Source of the DNA: an uncultured bacterium
GTDB taxonomy: Bacteria; Cyanobacteriota; Vampirovibrionia; Gastranaerophilales; Gastranaerophilaceae
Assembly: GCA_945910925.1 (NCBI GenBank)
Contig: CAMDZX010000112.1
Location: 1-5,984, forward strand
Direction: 5' to 3'
DNA: 5,984 nucleotides
Shown: positions 4,712 through 5,984 of the stretch, one piece after another
Layout: every line of letters starts with the position of its first letter
How positions within the stretch are numbered: position 1 is the first letter of the stretch
Position numbers and translations under genes: made by a program
The notes under the pieces: model-generated
The model's input: the letters and a program-made list of their open reading frames with translations, nothing else
Databases searched by the model: none
Told to the model about the DNA's origin: nothing

Positions 4712-4990
4712 AAACTCTTGATAATATTTCTCAACAAGTTTGTTTCTTTGTTCTTGAATTTCACGTCTAACCTCTAAAGATAGTGAGCCCAACGGAACCG
4801 GGATTTCACAGTAAGCTTTTTGCAATGCACGCCTTCTTGCATCTTGTTCGGCAGCTTTTGAAATCAATAATTCATCTAAATCTTCTCTGGTTTCTGTATG
4901 AGCAACAAGATAACCTGAAATTTCATTTACGGTATCTGCAGATACAATAACCATTCCTTGTTTCGTGTCGACATAAAATTCTTCTCTCAT
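4700..4990 (-). CDS. Conserved-looking hypothetical protein, 96 aa, upstream of dnaA
   Basis: The gene has an excellent ribosome binding site (GGAG on the - strand at 5001-4998, seven bases before the ATG), which supports a real, well-translated protein. I do not recognise the family. Residues 3-18 look like a beta hairpin (EEFYVDTKQGMVIVSAD). The rest is mostly helical and highly charged, with an acidic stretch (32-41), an Arg-rich segment (QDARRRALQK, 49-58), a Pro-containing turn (62-68) and a C-terminal amphipathic helix (72-94). There is no signal peptide or membrane segment, so it is probably cytoplasmic. It lies 67 bases before dnaA in the same direction, separated by a hairpin, so regular co-transcription is uncertain. 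Nothing in the sequence ties it to replication other than position. Confidence 0.75.
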   Translation of the reverse strand: MREEFYVDTKQGMVIVSADTVNEISGYLVAHTETREDLDELLISKAAEQDARRRALQKAYCEIPVPLGSLSLEVRREIQEQRNKLVEKYYQEFLNQ

Positions 4991-5010
4991 CTTAAAACTC
5001 CAAGTTTAGT

Positions 5011-5045
5011 ATTATATATATATAAAAACATCACATACAGAACAA
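5011..5045 (-). promoter_or_regulatory. AT-rich promoter region of the 96-aa gene
   Basis: On the - strand an alternating TA tract ends in TATAAT (5016-5011), and TATATA (5022-5017) lies 17 bases downstream of TTGTTC (5045-5040). Start sites near 5004-5010 would leave the GGAG site (5001-4998) in a very short leader. The tract gives several overlapping -10 options, so the exact one cannot be chosen. The rest of the 137-base gap to the next gene is AT-rich and holds nothing else I can support. Confidence 0.4.
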
Positions 5046-5127
5046 TTTCAGAGTTTTAAGTATTGTTTACAAAAATTAATATTTAAATTTAAATAAACTA
5101 AATTGAACAAAATAAAGACAGATTTAA

Positions 5128-5943
5128 TCAAGAATGATGATCTTTGTTATCAATTCTTTTTAGCCATTGTTCTATGCGTCGATACCAAGCGAGTTTTTGT
5201 TGGAACAATGTTTTATATCCTTTAAAACGGGCATGTGACAAGTCGTCAAATTGATTATCGCATAATTCCTCCATTGTTTTTGCAAGATAATCGGTATATT
5301 CTTTTCTGTCAATCTTATGGGTGTCAAGTGTAATTTCTTTACCGAACTCTACCCACACTTCAGGACGGTTATCACGCATAAACAAGTAATTTACTGCAAT
5401 CGGTACAAGATTAACTTTTCCGTATTTTTTTGCAGCTTTTTGTGCAATATATGCAAGTCCTGTCTGGAACTCAATCGGTCTAAAATTAGGAGGTTTAATT
5501 ATACCTTGCGGATAAATATACAGGATATTGTTCAAATCCGACAATAAATCTATGGAATATTTAAGAGCAGACATTGATGCTTGTGCTGATTTTTTATTTA
5601 CATTAAATGCGCCACTACGACGTAAAAGTGGAAAGCGATTTAATTCTTCCACCATTAATCTGATTTCTTTTTTGAATATTCTAGTACATATGTTATAGCC
5701 GACTATTCCGTCCCACCAGTTACAATGCGGTGCAAAAAATATAGTCGGAACACTGCCTACGGATTGAACATTTTCCACACCCTTGTATCGCATTGCATAA
5801 AAGCGATTCTCCAACATATTATAAAAGAATCTATCTGCAACCCATAACCAAAATTTTGATGTTCTGGCCGGACGAAAATGCTCAACCTTATCTCTCAACT
5901 TGGTTGGCGGAACGTCCGAATACATTTCCTCTAAATTATCCAT
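5128..5943 (-). CDS. Lysophospholipid/glycerol-phosphate acyltransferase, PlsC family
   Basis: This 271-residue protein belongs to the PlsC-like acyltransferases, which transfer an acyl chain to lysophosphatidate or a related acceptor at the cytoplasmic membrane. Block I is H73-C-N-W-W-D78, the HX4D catalytic motif in FFAPHCNWWDG. Block II is around LRRSGAFNVNK (107-117). Block III reads YPQGIIKP (144-151) followed by F..G (159-162), where the usual glutamate of EGT is Gln146 and Thr is Ile148. Block IV is LVPIAVNY (179-186). There is no obvious hydrophobic membrane anchor; the N-terminal part (30-50) is aromatic-rich and may bind the membrane surface. The C-terminal 40 residues are basic and Trp/Tyr-containing. 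The start ATG lacks a clear ribosome binding site; M7 is an alternative. Its acceptor is unknown; the block III change means it may not be a standard PlsC. It lies 137 bases upstream of the 96-aa gene, with no terminator seen between them. Confidence 0.85.
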   Translation of the reverse strand: MDNLEEMYSDVPPTKLRDKVEHFRPARTSKFWLWVADRFFYNMLENRFYAMRYKGVENVQSVGSVPTIFFAPHCNWWDGIVGYNICTRIFKKEIRLMVEELNRFPLLRRSGAFNVNKKSAQASMSALKYSIDLLSDLNNILYIYPQGIIKPPNFRPIEFQTGLAYIAQKAAKKYGKVNLVPIAVNYLFMRDNRPEVWVEFGKEITLDTHKIDRKEYTDYLAKTMEELCDNQFDDLSHARFKGYKTLFQQKLAWYRRIEQWLKRIDNKDHHS

Positions 5944-5984
5944 AGATTAATTCTATCATTTATATGTAATTTTTGTTATAACCT

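Noticed and set aside
4414..4770. 118-codon + strand frame over the dnaA start and the end of the 96-aa gene
   Set aside because: It is antisense to two better supported genes, runs through the intergenic hairpin and has no recognisable domain.
5317..5547. 76-codon + strand frame inside the acyltransferase gene
   Set aside because: It is antisense to a gene with conserved acyltransferase motifs.

Overview
The window looks like an AT-rich chromosomal segment from a bacterium with a cell envelope that handles secreted proteins, sugars and phospholipids. The best guess is a gut-type relative of Cyanobacteria (Melainabacteria/Vampirovibrionia, e.g. Gastranaerophilales). This rests on base composition, the general look of the proteins, and a tmRNA tag peptide that resembles cyanobacterial tags (A..N.V...FSR...AA). 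It is inference only; no marker gene here fixes the phylum.

Left part (1-1269, + strand): the 3' end of a tRNA-Gly with encoded CCA and its intrinsic terminator, then a two-gene unit. The first gene encodes a short secreted Gln/Met-rich protein. The second encodes a MalF/UgpA-type sugar ABC-transporter permease with no partner permease, ATPase or binding protein beside it. A 363-aa protein on the - strand (1271-2362) converges on the permease with one base between the stop codons. I read it as a divergent protein-kinase/phosphotransferase-fold protein.

Middle (2363-3234): a regulatory and RNA region centred on ssrA (tmRNA, 2671-3073, + strand). A perfect 32-bp direct repeat, copies 159 bp apart, contains the first 14 bases of the tmRNA. 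It brackets a 127-bp segment whose first 112 bases are about half G+C and which forms two hairpins. This looks like a small inserted repeat element that separated the tmRNA from its older promoters. Downstream of tmRNA are further hairpins, then the convergent end of dnaA.

Right part (3235-5984, - strand): read right to left, a PlsC-like acyltransferase, an unknown 96-aa protein, and dnaA. The last two are separated by a strong hairpin. No DnaA-box cluster or dnaN is present, so this dnaA locus does not look like an origin within the window. DnaA is complete but has unusual residues in the DNA-contacting loop of domain IV.

The genes do not form one pathway. The area is a housekeeping neighbourhood (ribosome rescue, replication initiation, lipid synthesis) with some lineage-specific genes. 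The most notable points are the repeat insertion at the 5' end of ssrA, the unusual tmRNA tag, the altered DnaA domain IV loop and the kinase-like protein with an out-of-register catalytic Asp.
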